A stretch of DNA of 62,799 bases from JAGXIT01 sp964393815. Its GTDB lineage: Bacteria; Patescibacteriota; Saccharimonadia; Saccharimonadales; UBA4665. A model generated the notes under the pieces. The model worked only from the letters and a program-made list of their open reading frames with translations. It had not been told where the DNA came from and did no database searches. The translations under genes and the position numbers were made by a program. Below are positions 8,530 to 18,398 of the stretch, piece after piece (position 1 is the stretch's first letter; the number at the start of each line of letters is the position of its first letter). Where the stretch lies: contig CAYMUP010000001.1 of the NCBI GenBank assembly GCA_964393815.1, forward strand, positions 1 to 62,799. The letters are read 5' to 3'.

Positions 8530-11496
8530 ATGGCTAATGCCGTATACGACGACAAAGACACTAATCTCGACGAACTAGAGAAAGCGTTTCATGCGCCGAG
8601 CGCCGAAACCTCTGGCTCAGATATTGCCCGTCAGCGAGAAGTCGATTCTCTCAACAACCAGTTCAATCACTCCCCAGACGAAGCAACGGAAACAAAAAAA
8701 CCACTAAAGTCAGATGACGCTGAAACCCTGAAAGACAAAGAAGAAACCCCCGATGACACAGTGGGAGAAGGTTACACTGGGGGAGGCAAGAAATCTGGTT
8801 CGGCTGCTTCGCGCATGCGAAACCGCTTTTTAAGATCGCCAAAGACAGTTTCTATCTTTGGAACCGGGGCACTCGTGCTCGGTGCCGGAACTTTTTTTGC
8901 TTTTATGTCTGCACCGCTCCTACAGATAGTCCATTACGCTAATATCCTACAAAACCCGATTAAGATTAGCGAAAACGCTAGCAACCAACGGCTTGGGCAC
9001 TTCCTGTGGGCACAGCGCTCAGTGGGCAAAGGCGGCGCAGGACAAAATGTCGTGGCTCGAACTAGAGTAAACGCTGTGGAATACAAAATGGTTAAGACGA
9101 TCAACGCGCGCATGGCCAAAATCGGTCTTACCTATGACTTTAGTGATCTTGGCCGAGTAAAAGGTATCACAATAGACATCTCCAAGCATCCTGACTACAA
9201 GTCACTTTCTGACTCTGGTGCTAGAGCCAAGCTTGCCGATGCGCTAAAGGTCTCGCCAGATCAAATAGAGCTGCCAAAACGAGGTGGTGTGCTCTTGAAA
9301 GTTGACGTCTCTAGACTGCCAATCAAGGTTCAGCGAAGCTTCTTCAAAGGTCAGGTCAAAACACTAGGAGAGGGGAGGGTAATCACTGCTTTAAATGCAC
9401 GTATTATTGGTAAATACCTAAAATTACCGCCAAGGTGGTTGCATCCTTGGGAAAATCAGAAGAAAAACCTAGGGAACGCATTACTTGAAACTAATACCTA
9501 TAAGAAGTTTAAGGCTTGGGAAGAAGAACGGCTGAAGGCCAAGTCGGCTCGCTCAGCAGCAGCAAAGGCTAAATTTGCAGAAGTAAGGGGTAAATTCTCG
9601 GCAAAAGCTGGGGTTGGGGGAGCAATCCTTGGTGGGCAAACAGTGTTGTGTGTCATTCGTGAAGCCGCAGAGAAAATTCCCGAAGCAAACCGAGCCAACT
9701 TTGTAGAGCCTGGGGTAGCATCAGCAGCAGACGCCATGGCTATGGGGTCACAGGTTGAGGCCGCTGATGACTTTAATGATGCTATGATATCTGCAACACT
9801 CGCAAACTGGACCGACAAGGACGGCAAGACACCTTTCCACGCCCAGGGAATTCATAATCTTGAGGGTAAGTCGGGTGGCACACCAGTAGATGAAGCTACC
9901 GCTAAAGCTTTCGACCCTGACAATAGCGCCTCAGCAATAACAAAAGTTCTTGACGAAAAACTTCAAGCAGACAGTATATGCAGTGGCGTTGGCCTGCTGA
10001 TTGGTGGGGTTGTTGGTATTAGTTTGATACTCTCCGGACCAGGCGGTTGGGCAATCAAAGCAGGTAGTGTAGCTGTAGGCGCCGCCACTGGCATAGCAGC
10101 AATTTCCCTTGTAATGAAATCTGTTGAGCATTTTCTCGTCGACGAGCCGCAGGAATTTATTGCCCACCAAGGTCCAGTAGGGGGTAACTTCGACGCACTA
10201 GGAGCCATCGAATTTGCAAACATCAATGGACGTGCGTCTGGTGGGGTTCGTCTAAACAACCAGCAAACGGCTCTACTCCAGCAAGAGGTATTTGATAATC
10301 AGTTATATGATTTTCAACAAAAAAGCTTTATTGCGCGCGTTTTCAACACAAGAGACTCTAAATCGCTAGCAGGTCAGGTTATCGATCAGGCACCGGTTAC
10401 AGCCAGTGAGCAGGTTGCCTCAGCAAAGCGCACGCTCTCAGATACACCCCGATTAGCTTATGCTGGTCTTGCCAATATATTTAGCAGTAAAAGGGTTAAG
10501 GCTGCACCCGTAGCGCCACTAATACCTTACTACGGTATGCCGGCGGGTACACTCGATCAGCCGGGGATGGGAGACCCGTATGAACTTGGCGACCACGTAG
10601 CTGACCTGCTTGATAGTTCAAAAGGCGGTGATCTGATAGAACATGCTTCTGTCTGCTGGGGAAATAAAATATCAAAAGAGAACGGTGTATGGGATGTGAA
10701 AAAAGATCGAGACGTCAACCCGGCATCTGCCGAGTTTCAAGAGGGGCACTGTGACGACTGGTCGGCCGATGTCCAGGCTATTAGTACCTGGATCGGCTAC
10801 GTCCACGACGCCGACGGATACCTTTGTGCGAACGCTACCAAAGAAGACACGGGTGATAGCTGCGACCGCGTGGGCGTCGGCACAGTCGCCTCAAGCGCTA
10901 CAGAGCAAACACCAGCAACGTTTAACCAAGATGATCTGCTCAAAGACTCCTCGAGTATGAATTGCCCAGCTGGCACCGAAGATTTGGGTGCTAATGGCGT
11001 CCAAGAGGGCTGGACGGGCGGCAATATGGTCAAGATCAGAGTTTGTGGTATACCTGGCATGAAAAACACCGGTGGGTCGCATGTTCCTGGTGACAATGGC
11101 AATGTCGTGGTAAATGTGCGCATAGCCGCAAACTGGCTAGCGCTTTTCAACAAAGCAAAAGCAGACGGTATTACGCTAGCAGCCGTCAGTGGTTTCCGTA
11201 CCTATGCCCAACAGGAGGCGCTTTGTCCATGTGACGGAGTAAATGTCGCCAAGCCAGGAACAAGCAACCACCAAATGGGTCTTGCGATTGACATAGCAGG
11301 CACAGGTATCATGGGAAGCAACTCGTCAAGCTGCACGCTCAGAGCGATCGACCCAAGTAGCAAAATATGGACCTGGCTCAACAACAACGCAGCCGCGCAG
11401 GGCATCAGGCAGTACACTAAAGAATCTTGGCACTGGGACCCAGACCCGACAAAATCCGGCAACCGCTGCGGCGGAGATGGGTCAATGAGAACATGA
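8530..11496 (+). CDS. Large membrane-anchored protein with C-terminal M15 (VanY-type) peptidase domain
   Basis: A 988-residue protein. Residues 1-100 are acidic and polar, then a membrane segment lies at about 112-135; a Gly-rich hydrophobic stretch near 497-540 may be a second one. The C-terminal ~110 residues are an M15 D-Ala-D-Ala carboxypeptidase domain: SNHQMGLAID supplies zinc ligands His914 and Asp921, and ESWHWDPD supplies His968. Such domains cut peptidoglycan stem peptides. The gene is preceded by GAGGGTAGG and follows virB4 by 18 bases; its TGA overlaps the ATG of the next wall-hydrolase gene (ATGA). Context suggests local wall opening for the secretion apparatus; attack on a host wall is an alternative. 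Confidence 0.8.
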   Translation: MANAVYDDKDTNLDELEKAFHAPSAETSGSDIARQREVDSLNNQFNHSPDEATETKKPLKSDDAETLKDKEETPDDTVGEGYTGGGKKSGSAASRMRNRFLRSPKTVSIFGTGALVLGAGTFFAFMSAPLLQIVHYANILQNPIKISENASNQRLGHFLWAQRSVGKGGAGQNVVARTRVNAVEYKMVKTINARMAKIGLTYDFSDLGRVKGITIDISKHPDYKSLSDSGARAKLADALKVSPDQIELPKRGGVLLKVDVSRLPIKVQRSFFKGQVKTLGEGRVITALNARIIGKYLKLPPRWLHPWENQKKNLGNALLETNTYKKFKAWEEERLKAKSARSAAAKAKFAEVRGKFSAKAGVGGAILGGQTVLCVIREAAEKIPEANRANFVEPGVASAADAMAMGSQVEAADDFNDAMISATLANWTDKDGKTPFHAQGIHNLEGKSGGTPVDEATAKAFDPDNSASAITKVLDEKLQADSICSGVGLLIGGVVGISLILSGPGGWAIKAGSVAVGAATGIAAISLVMKSVEHFLVDEPQEFIAHQGPVGGNFDALGAIEFANINGRASGGVRLNNQQTALLQQEVFDNQLYDFQQKSFIARVFNTRDSKSLAGQVIDQAPVTASEQVASAKRTLSDTPRLAYAGLANIFSSKRVKAAPVAPLIPYYGMPAGTLDQPGMGDPYELGDHVADLLDSSKGGDLIEHASVCWGNKISKENGVWDVKKDRDVNPASAEFQEGHCDDWSADVQAISTWIGYVHDADGYLCANATKEDTGDSCDRVGVGTVASSATEQTPATFNQDDLLKDSSSMNCPAGTEDLGANGVQEGWTGGNMVKIRVCGIPGMKNTGGSHVPGDNGNVVVNVRIAANWLALFNKAKADGITLAAVSGFRTYAQQEALCPCDGVNVAKPGTSNHQMGLAIDIAGTGIMGSNSSSCTLRAIDPSSKIWTWLNNNAAAQGIRQYTKESWHWDPDPTKSGNRCGGDGSMRT

Positions 11497-12701
11497 GGAA
11501 ACGATTTCCCGGACTCGTATCTGTTGCGGTTGTAGTAGTGGTGGTTAGCGCCCTACCACATACCGCATATGCAGTACTGCCACCCGATCAACAGAGACTT
11601 ATCCGACAGCAAATCTACTACTACGACGCAGCTCCGGCCGCCAACTGTAGCGGGTCAAGCACCAGCCTGCCAAATGGCAACTCGGCCCAAAACGGCAAGG
11701 CGGTTTTCGACTTTTTAGTCTCCAAGGGACTCAAGGATTTTCAAGCTGCAGGGGTCGTGGGCAATATGGTTGCCGAGTCTGGCATATTGCCTCAGCGACT
11801 CGAGGGCACGGCAGCAGACAAAATTACCACCGCGGAAGATTATATCTCTAGAGGACTAAACGGAGGGTGGGGAATTGTCCAGTTTACGCCAGGCACAAAG
11901 TTTATTCTAGCCAAACATCCACAGGGGCAAAACCCGATGCACACCGTAGCAGAAGCCAACAATCTCGGTACGCAGATTGATTTCATCTGGCAACAACTAG
12001 AGGGTAAAACCTCGATCCCAGAGGCAAGGGCAGGCAAGCTTCTGATGGCTACCACGACGATCGAGGAGGCTACTACATCGTTTCAAAATGACTATGAGCG
12101 GCCTTATGATAAAGTCGGCTCGTTGCCACAACGTATCGCCAACGCTAAAACGGCCCTAGCAGCTTATGGCTCCGGCCAAACCACTACCGCTACTGCCGTC
12201 GCCGTTGGGGCCTGTGACAGCGGTGGTACGGGCGAAAACACCTCGCGCGATGGTTTTTCACTCCCTGTAGATCAAAAATTTTACGCGAGCAATCCAGATT
12301 GGTTCACAAAACCCCACCATGATTATCCTTCAGCAGACATACCCGTCCCGAGCAATTCTAAGATCTATGCAGTGGCAGCGGGGAAGGTCATCTCCGCGCC
12401 AGCTGGTGGAGCCTGCGGCAATGGTGTGATCGTGATGGGAGAAAACAACGTTCAGTATTTGTACTGCCATGGAAGCGACGGCGGCGCAGGCTCAAACCCA
12501 AAGGTGGGCGACATGGTCAAAGCAGGCCAAATGCTAATGAACTCTGACAACACTGGCCGCTCTACCGGGCCACACCTCCACTTAGGGATCAGGGTTAACG
12601 GCAAAGATGTATGTCCGCAGCCACTACTAAAAGCCCTTGGTGACAACGCCAGCACACTTCCTAAGGTTAGTTCACTACCATCGACAGGGTGTAGTTACTA
12701 G
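11493..12701 (+). CDS. Secreted bifunctional wall hydrolase: phage-type lysozyme plus M23 peptidase
   Basis: Starting at ATG 11493, which overlaps the previous TGA, the product has 402 residues and a clear signal peptide (MRKRF, hydrophobic Val-rich core, cut after HTAYA). A phage tail lysozyme-like domain follows (VGNMVAESGILPQ with the likely catalytic Glu, then GGWGIVQFTPG). The C-terminal part is an M23 endopeptidase domain with ADIPVP, AAGKV and the GPHLHLGI zinc-binding block. Together they would cleave both glycan and peptide bonds, as VirB1/CwlT-type enzymes of conjugation systems do. An in-frame start 66 bases upstream lies inside the previous gene and would hide the signal peptide, so I reject it. 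Confidence 0.85.
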   Translation: MRKRFPGLVSVAVVVVVVSALPHTAYAVLPPDQQRLIRQQIYYYDAAPAANCSGSSTSLPNGNSAQNGKAVFDFLVSKGLKDFQAAGVVGNMVAESGILPQRLEGTAADKITTAEDYISRGLNGGWGIVQFTPGTKFILAKHPQGQNPMHTVAEANNLGTQIDFIWQQLEGKTSIPEARAGKLLMATTTIEEATTSFQNDYERPYDKVGSLPQRIANAKTALAAYGSGQTTTATAVAVGACDSGGTGENTSRDGFSLPVDQKFYASNPDWFTKPHHDYPSADIPVPSNSKIYAVAAGKVISAPAGGACGNGVIVMGENNVQYLYCHGSDGGAGSNPKVGDMVKAGQMLMNSDNTGRSTGPHLHLGIRVNGKDVCPQPLLKALGDNASTLPKVSSLPSTGCSY

Positions 12702-12703
12702 CC

Positions 12704-14206
12704 ATGCAAAGCAATGGAAAACAAATCATAACTTCAAAAAGGCTATTCGTTTTGTTGCTACTGCTACTAGTAGGATTGTTGGTTATTTGGGTCTATAACC
12801 ATTCAGTGCTTTCTATTGAGGCAATTGGCAATAGCTCTAGTACAACAACCATCAAAGTTACAAACTCCGCCGGAGAAACCAAAACCTATCAATCAAAGTC
12901 CGGTAAAAAAACGCTACTTGTCAACAAAGGTGAATACGCAGTTGCGGTGATCTCGGGGAACAAAAGCGGCCTAACTAGCATTGAAACCAAAACCTTCCTG
13001 AGACGAAGCAGCGTCAAAGTCAAACTCAGTGACGAGTCCTCTAGGCGCTACGCCGCGTACAACCCAAGTCCTTGTATGTTCGGGGTAGGAGACGTGTTTT
13101 ACTCGATTGGTTGCGGCGATTATGGTACAAACATCGAACAGCAGCTCCCTGCCCGGGGCAACTTACCGCCCAGCACAACTTCTATCAGCAACTCAACACT
13201 GTACGACACCGTTCTTGCAGTTGCGCCACTGGACAGAAACACTGTGGCTCTATTAACAGAAAACAGCACCGACGAAGGCGCAGCCTATGGCCTGAAAATC
13301 GTTGATCGGTCACTGAGCACACTACGCAACATTAGCTTAAATGTAGGTAGAAATGTCTCGACATTGCAACTAACCCCCCTGTCCGCCAGCGAGATTATGG
13401 TCTACTCGCTTGACAGCGAAGCCGCCTGGCGTGTTGATGCAGTCTCCGGTGAAGTGAACGCCTTAGACCTCTCAACCAAAAATTCAGAGGGTATGACGCT
13501 GTCCGATGTTCGTAGCAATAGCGGCGTGATAGTCGCCCTTTATAGTGACGTTTCGAGAACAGACGCCCTAGAGGAAGACTCGCTTGCAAATGCAAATTCA
13601 ACACTCGTCGTATTAGATGATTCGGGGATGACAAGCTTCAAGGTAAGTGGTGGCTACAGGCAGGCGAGCGCGTGTGGTGAAGGATATATTTGCGCTGTCG
13701 ATTTCTATGGTCTACGCATATTCACCACAAACAAAACCATACACCAAACTGGTTTTATACCAAATGTGAAAGAGATCGTGTCGACCCCGAATGGTCCACG
13801 TTTTATAGACGATATCGGTGTTTTCACCTATGATCCGTCCGCTCAATCTGGTCACTACGAGTACTCTTTTGGACAATACAAGAGCTGTGGTACGCAGGCG
13901 ACATCAACCGGCTATCTACTATGCCTTATCACTCCCAAGCTAGAAAAGGTTGCACTAGCTATAGACCAAAACACTCCAGCCAAAGACCTTATCGATAAAC
14001 AAGTGCTAAAACTCCTTAATCACTCTGAGGTGGCAGGTGTCAACGCAGTGGGCAATGATCTATTTATCATCCCAAACTATGGAGAGGTGGATATGTTTGT
14101 GAAAAGCGCCCAAAAGCTCAAAGAAGTAAATAGCAAAATAACCACCATAATAAAAGACTCAGGTATAGACACGTCTGTCTACCGCGTGCGGAACGCTGCG
14201 GAGTAA
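12704..14206 (+). CDS. Single-pass membrane protein with large external domain, unknown function
   Basis: A 500-residue protein with a short basic N-terminus, one membrane segment (about residues 14-31) and a long external region. Residues 35-110 alternate Thr/Ser/Val in a beta-rich, PEGA-like pattern. The remainder has repeated strand patterns that could form a beta-propeller. Four or more cysteines (for example in SPCMFGVG and SIGCGDYG) suggest disulfides. It begins two bases after the stop of the lysozyme/M23 gene, so it is probably the last gene of the secretion operon, and its 3' end almost touches recF, which converges on it. I cannot name a family; an envelope part of the secretion system is plausible. 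Confidence 0.6.
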   Translation: MQSNGKQIITSKRLFVLLLLLLVGLLVIWVYNHSVLSIEAIGNSSSTTTIKVTNSAGETKTYQSKSGKKTLLVNKGEYAVAVISGNKSGLTSIETKTFLRRSSVKVKLSDESSRRYAAYNPSPCMFGVGDVFYSIGCGDYGTNIEQQLPARGNLPPSTTSISNSTLYDTVLAVAPLDRNTVALLTENSTDEGAAYGLKIVDRSLSTLRNISLNVGRNVSTLQLTPLSASEIMVYSLDSEAAWRVDAVSGEVNALDLSTKNSEGMTLSDVRSNSGVIVALYSDVSRTDALEEDSLANANSTLVVLDDSGMTSFKVSGGYRQASACGEGYICAVDFYGLRIFTTNKTIHQTGFIPNVKEIVSTPNGPRFIDDIGVFTYDPSAQSGHYEYSFGQYKSCGTQATSTGYLLCLITPKLEKVALAIDQNTPAKDLIDKQVLKLLNHSEVAGVNAVGNDLFIIPNYGEVDMFVKSAQKLKEVNSKITTIIKDSGIDTSVYRVRNAAE

Positions 14207-14209
14207 GCC

Positions 14210-15268
14210 CTAGCCCAGGGGGAGGATGGTGGCCTTGTCCATGAAGTGGTGGATGACGACGTCGGCGTCAGTGGTGGTTAGAAAGGTCTGATAGCGGTTC
14301 AGGTACGTCGTCAGGGCTTGGCGACGAGAACCGTCGAGCTCACTAAAAACGTCGTCGAGTAGTAGAAGGGGAGTCGTACTGGCCCTACCCCGCACATACT
14401 CTAGCTCAAAAACCTTGAGGGCGAGTATAAGCGTGCGGGTTTCGCCACGTGATGCCACCAGCGAAACAGGATTGTCGCCAAAAAACATCGCAAAGTCTTC
14501 TCGGTGGGGCCCACGTCCCGTAAACCCGCGCGCTACGTCGAGCGTCCGATGGGCGCTCAGCGCCTGCAAGAGGGCGCTGCTGTAGTTGTCGACCGGGAAA
14601 TAAGGCTGGTATTGCACGACGACTTTTTTGCTTTTATCTTTCGAGAGTTCGCCGTACAGCTCGTTCAACTGCTCGTTGACCGCCCCCACCAACTCAGCAC
14701 GCTCCCGCGCAATCACCGCACCAAGCTCACTAAGTCGCAGGTCCCAAGGGAAAAGCTCATGCTCGGACGGCGCTTTGGCCCGTTTCAACAAAGAGTTCCG
14801 CTGGGCAAGCACCCGTTTGTAGTTACGACGAAAGCCTTTAAACCCTGGTGAAGTCTGCTCAAGTATTTCGTCTAGGTAGCTACGACGTTGCTCGGGTGAT
14901 CCGTGAAGTAACTGTAGATGATTCGGTTCAAAAAGCACCACAGGTAGCTGCTGTCTTTCCGGGAGACGCTTGTAGTTGTGACCGCCAATTTCAAACGTTT
15001 TTTCAGACGCAGGGTTTACTACTATTTTTACCGTTCGCAGACTTTCGTCGGTTGTGTGGGCGTCTAGTCGTAGCCACTCGGCGCCGTGGCGAACCAGCTC
15101 GGCGTCTGCCACTCGGTACGAACTGCCGCGGGCGATGACGAGCAAGGCTTCGAGGAGATTTGTTTTACCGCTGCCATTTGGTCCGACCACTATGTTGACG
15201 CCGCTACCAAACTCAAATGTAACGTCTTCGTACGACCGAAAATGTTGCAGACGAATGTCACTAATCAT
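14210..15268 (-). CDS. recF: DNA replication and repair protein RecF
   Basis: A 352-residue SMC-like ATPase that loads RecA at gapped DNA. Walker A is GPNGSGKT (29-36), the ABC-type signature lies around FTGRGPHRED, and Walker B is LLLLDDVFSELD near the C-terminus. Length and order are normal for RecF. It lies downstream of dnaN on the same strand, the common dnaA-dnaN-recF order, but with a gap of 367 bases. Upstream of the ATG the minus strand reads TACACT eight bases before the start, with no Shine-Dalgarno, so a leaderless transcript from its own promoter is likely. Confidence 0.95.
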   Translation of the reverse strand: MISDIRLQHFRSYEDVTFEFGSGVNIVVGPNGSGKTNLLEALLVIARGSSYRVADAELVRHGAEWLRLDAHTTDESLRTVKIVVNPASEKTFEIGGHNYKRLPERQQLPVVLFEPNHLQLLHGSPEQRRSYLDEILEQTSPGFKGFRRNYKRVLAQRNSLLKRAKAPSEHELFPWDLRLSELGAVIARERAELVGAVNEQLNELYGELSKDKSKKVVVQYQPYFPVDNYSSALLQALSAHRTLDVARGFTGRGPHREDFAMFFGDNPVSLVASRGETRTLILALKVFELEYVRGRASTTPLLLLDDVFSELDGSRRQALTTYLNRYQTFLTTTDADVVIHHFMDKATILPLG

Positions 15269-15635
15269 ATGTTATAAGTGTATAGTTTTTAGTGATTGGT
15301 TTATAGGCTAAAAAGGTAACTTCACTTGGGACGCCCGTTTCAACAGAGGCGGGTTTCACTTGGTTTCAAAATATCGAATATCGAATGCCGAATACCTAAA
15401 CAAAGTTTCAATGTTCTAAATCTCTAAATAATCTCGGCTTATGGTCGTCTCTAGGCGAACATAGTGAGTCGAAGGGTTTTCGCCTAAGGCGAAGTAGAAG
15501 ATAGTATGGGAAAAGCCAAAACGCAACCGTCCCAGGCTACCTAGCTGCATGTTTTCCATTCTTTGTTGTTTAGACATTCGATATTAGTAATTAGCGATTA
15601 GTCGACTTTAGAACCCCGATTCTTTGGGCCTCCGC
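15269..15635. other. recF-dnaN intergenic region with repeats
   Basis: No gene is visible here. The region holds the recF promoter, one copy of the 46-47-nt dispersed repeat (15319-15365), a short degenerate tandem of TCGAATA-type units around 15372-15393 and a perfect hairpin (TTCGCC/GGCGAA, 15479-15493). The remainder is AT-rich without a recognisable signal. Confidence 0.6.
15319..15365 (-). repeat. Dispersed 46-47-nt repeat, copy E
   Basis: Read on the minus strand it begins AACCAAGTGAAACCC and ends GTCCCAAGTGAAGT. It shares the paired GTGAA blocks and the exact 47-nt length of copy D (60776-60822). The inner ~20 bases are diverged. Confidence 0.6.
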
Positions 15636-16727
15636 CTATGATTTGAGGGGCATGATGATGTGTAGGTAGCTGGTGTCGTCGGGACTAGAAAGCAGCACCG
15701 CCTCAAGCTTGCCGTTGAAGCCAACTTGCACTTTTGCACCCTCGATCACCTGGAGCGCGTCAATCACAAATCGGGAGTTAAGCGTTATGGAGCCACTACC
15801 GACTGCTTCGACTTTGGCGGTGGCGTTGTTTTCCCCCAACTGTGAAGCCACGGCGCGCACCCATATACTCTCGCTGGCTTCATCAACACTCACCACCACG
15901 CTGCCGGCACTTTCACGCGCAAACAAGTTTGTAACCTTTACAATACTCGCGAGCTCACTGCGCGACATCGTCGCCTGAGTCGTGAAGCTTCGGGGGATAA
16001 GTTTACGATAGTCGGGATAGTTGCCGTCGATCAACCGTGCTACTAACTCGACCTCACTAGCCTCAAATTGGATCTGCTGGTCGTCGTGGGTAATCTGCAC
16101 TTCGCCAGTAAAATCATTGATAATACGCAGCACGTCGTGTAAGGCAGTCGCCGGCACCAGCACCCTTACTTCTTTATCGAGCTCCATAAGCTCTTTTTCG
16201 GCCAGGCGGTAGCTGTCGGTTGCAGCGGCGTAGAGTTTACCGTCAACCGTGTGGAGGAGCACACCAGTCAACACTGGTCGGCTGTCATCATTTGAGGCCG
16301 CAAAAATCACTTGCTGCAACGCCTGCTTTAGCACCGGTCCGGCGATGCTCCACGACACACCCTTTTCTACGCCCGGTACCACCGGGAATTCCTCGGCACT
16401 CATACCATTTATAACTGATTTATAACTGTCGGTGTTGATCTTGAGTCGCTGCTCATCTTGTTCTAGTTCGATCACGCCACTCGGCAACCCACTAATAAAA
16501 TCTTGAAACAAGCGGGCAGGGATGGTGATCGATCCTTCGGATTGCACCTGGGCACCCAGGTAGCTTTTGATAGCAATGTCTAGGTTGGTCGCCGTGAGGC
16601 TCAGCCGATTATCGGAAATTTTGAGTAGCACGTTGCCGAGAACAGGCAGGGTACCCCGCGAATTTGCAACCCTAGCCACCATAGAAAGGGCTCTTGCTAG
16701 GTTTTCTTGAGTGACCTTTAGTTTCAT
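15636..16727 (-). CDS. dnaN: DNA polymerase III beta subunit (sliding clamp)
   Basis: A 363-residue protein with the three-domain clamp pattern: N-terminal MKLKVTQENL and VANSRGTLPVLGN, a central VLTGVLLHTVDGKLYAAATDSYRLA block and a C-terminal end LHIIMPLKS matching the family terminus. It forms the ring that holds polymerase on DNA. AAGGAG lies eight bases before the ATG at 16727, so this gene, unlike several neighbours, has a standard ribosome-binding site. It follows dnaA on the minus strand. Confidence 0.96.
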   Translation of the reverse strand: MKLKVTQENLARALSMVARVANSRGTLPVLGNVLLKISDNRLSLTATNLDIAIKSYLGAQVQSEGSITIPARLFQDFISGLPSGVIELEQDEQRLKINTDSYKSVINGMSAEEFPVVPGVEKGVSWSIAGPVLKQALQQVIFAASNDDSRPVLTGVLLHTVDGKLYAAATDSYRLAEKELMELDKEVRVLVPATALHDVLRIINDFTGEVQITHDDQQIQFEASEVELVARLIDGNYPDYRKLIPRSFTTQATMSRSELASIVKVTNLFARESAGSVVVSVDEASESIWVRAVASQLGENNATAKVEAVGSGSITLNSRFVIDALQVIEGAKVQVGFNGKLEAVLLSSPDDTSYLHIIMPLKS

Positions 16728-17009
16728 ACACAGCTCCTTGTATTAATAATGTTTCTTGTACGTAATGTAGGGGTATTTATAGTGGGTGTGGAAAGAGTGG
16801 AAAAGCCAGGGAACACCACTGTTAGTTGACCAAAAAAGAGCGTGGAAAAGCCGTGGAACGGACGGTGAAAAATGTGTGCAGAACCAGATAGTTTGTACAC
16901 ATTTTTTATGAGGGTATAGAAGGACTTGCGGAAAATCTTTGCCGTAGAGGGTGCTTTATGCACCACTTTGTCCTCAGGCACTCCACAGCGGCTGGTCCGG
17001 GGGCAGCGC
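16728..17009. other. dnaA-dnaN spacer with DnaA-box-like repeats
   Basis: No gene. Several direct DnaA-box-like nonamers share the core GTGGAA: TGTGGAAAG (16787-16795), AGTGGAAAA (16796-16804), CGTGGAAAA (16841-16849) and CGTGGAACG (16852-16860). This is a second cluster, on the other side of dnaA from the main origin region, as in bipartite origins. An open frame of 168 codons crossing it overlaps the dnaA 3' end and is not a gene. Confidence 0.5.
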
Positions 17010-18398
17010 CTAGGCATATAGTCGCTCCTTGATGTCCTGAATGGCGCTGCGAAGCTCGGGGTTAAGTTGCATCTCATGTTCGATTTTTTCGACGGAATGC
17101 ATGGCAGTAGTGTGATCTTTGCGGCCGAGTTCATGGGCAATTTTGGGAAAACTAAGGTGCAGCTCGCTCCGCAGCAGGTACATGGCAACTTGTCTCGGTA
17201 CGACAATATCTTTGTCGCGCTTAGGACCAACGATGTCCTCGAGGCTGACTAGGTAGTGTTTGGCGCAGCGCTCGATTATCTGTTTGGCGCTTAAGTGCTT
17301 TGGTCTTGAGTGGCCAGCGCCCAGTAGACCCGTAGCGATGGCTAGGTTTGGTTCGAGCGCACGCATTTCACAAAAGGCGAGAAGCTGGTTGAGCGCGCCT
17401 TCGAGTTCACGAATGTTGGTTTGGATGTTGACCGCCAGATACTCAACGACGTCGGTCGGCAACTGCACTCCTCGTGATTCGGCCTTTGACTGCAAAATAG
17501 CGCACCGGGTTTCATAGTCGGGGTTTTGCATGTCGATACTCATCCCCCAAACAAAACGGCTCTTGAGGCGGTTCTCGAGGGTGGGGATTTCGCCGGGGGG
17601 TTTATCGCTACTAAGGATAATCTGGTGATTGGCCTGGTGGAGAGCGTTAAAGGTGTGAAAAAACTCTTCCTGGATCTTTTCTTTGCCGGCGAGGAACTGC
17701 ACGTCGTCTACGATGAGTACGTCGGCGCTTCGGTAGTGGTCGGCAAAGGCGGTGTTTTTCTTGAAGCGCAGGGCGTCGACAAACTCTTGTACAAACTGCT
17801 CGCTCGTAACGTATACGACACGGGCACCGGGTTTGCTAGCGAGTACAGCATTACCGACAGCCTGTATGAGATGTGTTTTGCCTATTCCAGCGCCGCCGTA
17901 AAGAAAGAGGGGGTTGTATTTCGTGCCTGGTTCCGCGGCAATAGCTTGACAGGCGGCATAGGCGAGTTCGTTGGCAGCGCCGACAATGAAAGTGTCAAAA
18001 GTATAGCGTTCATTTATACCTTGTCGGTAGGTGTGGCTGAGGGGGGAGGTTGAGGGAATGGGAGGTGGGGTTGTGGCGGTGGGGGCGTGAACAGGACGAG
18101 GCTGGGGCGCTAAAACTTCAACCGGAATCTCTGGTGCTTTGGTTTGGGGTTGAGCGGGCAAAATTTTATAGCTGATTTTAGGCGAGGTTAGGCCATTTTT
18201 TTGCAGCGTCTTACTAATAAGGTCATTATATTTGCCTTCAAGCTGTTGCTTTATAAATATGTTTGGCGCACCAATGACCACGTTGTCGCCGTCAACACTA
18301 ACAAGCTGGGAGTTTTTAAACCACGTTAGGTAGCTGGCTCTTGATAGGCCAATCTCGACTTCTCCTAATACGGTTTGCCACAGGCGTTCGGTCTGCAT
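17010..18398 (-). CDS. dnaA: Chromosomal replication initiator DnaA
   Basis: A 462-residue AAA+ protein. Domain I is at about 1-80, followed by a Pro-rich linker (81-120). The ATPase has Walker A GGAGIGKT (168-175) and Walker B VLIVDDVQFL. The C-terminal helix-turn-helix carries the DnaA signature, with RDKDIVVPRQ and GRKDHTTAMHSVEKI for box recognition. Length is typical. The minus-strand upstream sequence has a weak -10 (TAGTTT) six bases before the ATG. DnaA boxes flank both ends of the gene, suggesting autoregulation as well as origin function. Confidence 0.97.
   Translation of the reverse strand: MQTERLWQTVLGEVEIGLSRASYLTWFKNSQLVSVDGDNVVIGAPNIFIKQQLEGKYNDLISKTLQKNGLTSPKISYKILPAQPQTKAPEIPVEVLAPQPRPVHAPTATTPPPIPSTSPLSHTYRQGINERYTFDTFIVGAANELAYAACQAIAAEPGTKYNPLFLYGGAGIGKTHLIQAVGNAVLASKPGARVVYVTSEQFVQEFVDALRFKKNTAFADHYRSADVLIVDDVQFLAGKEKIQEEFFHTFNALHQANHQIILSSDKPPGEIPTLENRLKSRFVWGMSIDMQNPDYETRCAILQSKAESRGVQLPTDVVEYLAVNIQTNIRELEGALNQLLAFCEMRALEPNLAIATGLLGAGHSRPKHLSAKQIIERCAKHYLVSLEDIVGPKRDKDIVVPRQVAMYLLRSELHLSFPKIAHELGRKDHTTAMHSVEKIEHEMQLNPELRSAIQDIKERLYA

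Noticed and set aside
16724..17230. 168-codon open frame on the minus strand between dnaA and dnaN
   Set aside because: It overlaps the dnaA 3' end in another frame and its sequence is low-complexity translation of the DnaA-box spacer.
17526..18053. 175-codon open frame antisense to dnaA
   Set aside because: It is fully inside the well-supported dnaA gene and has no family features; it mirrors dnaA codon structure.
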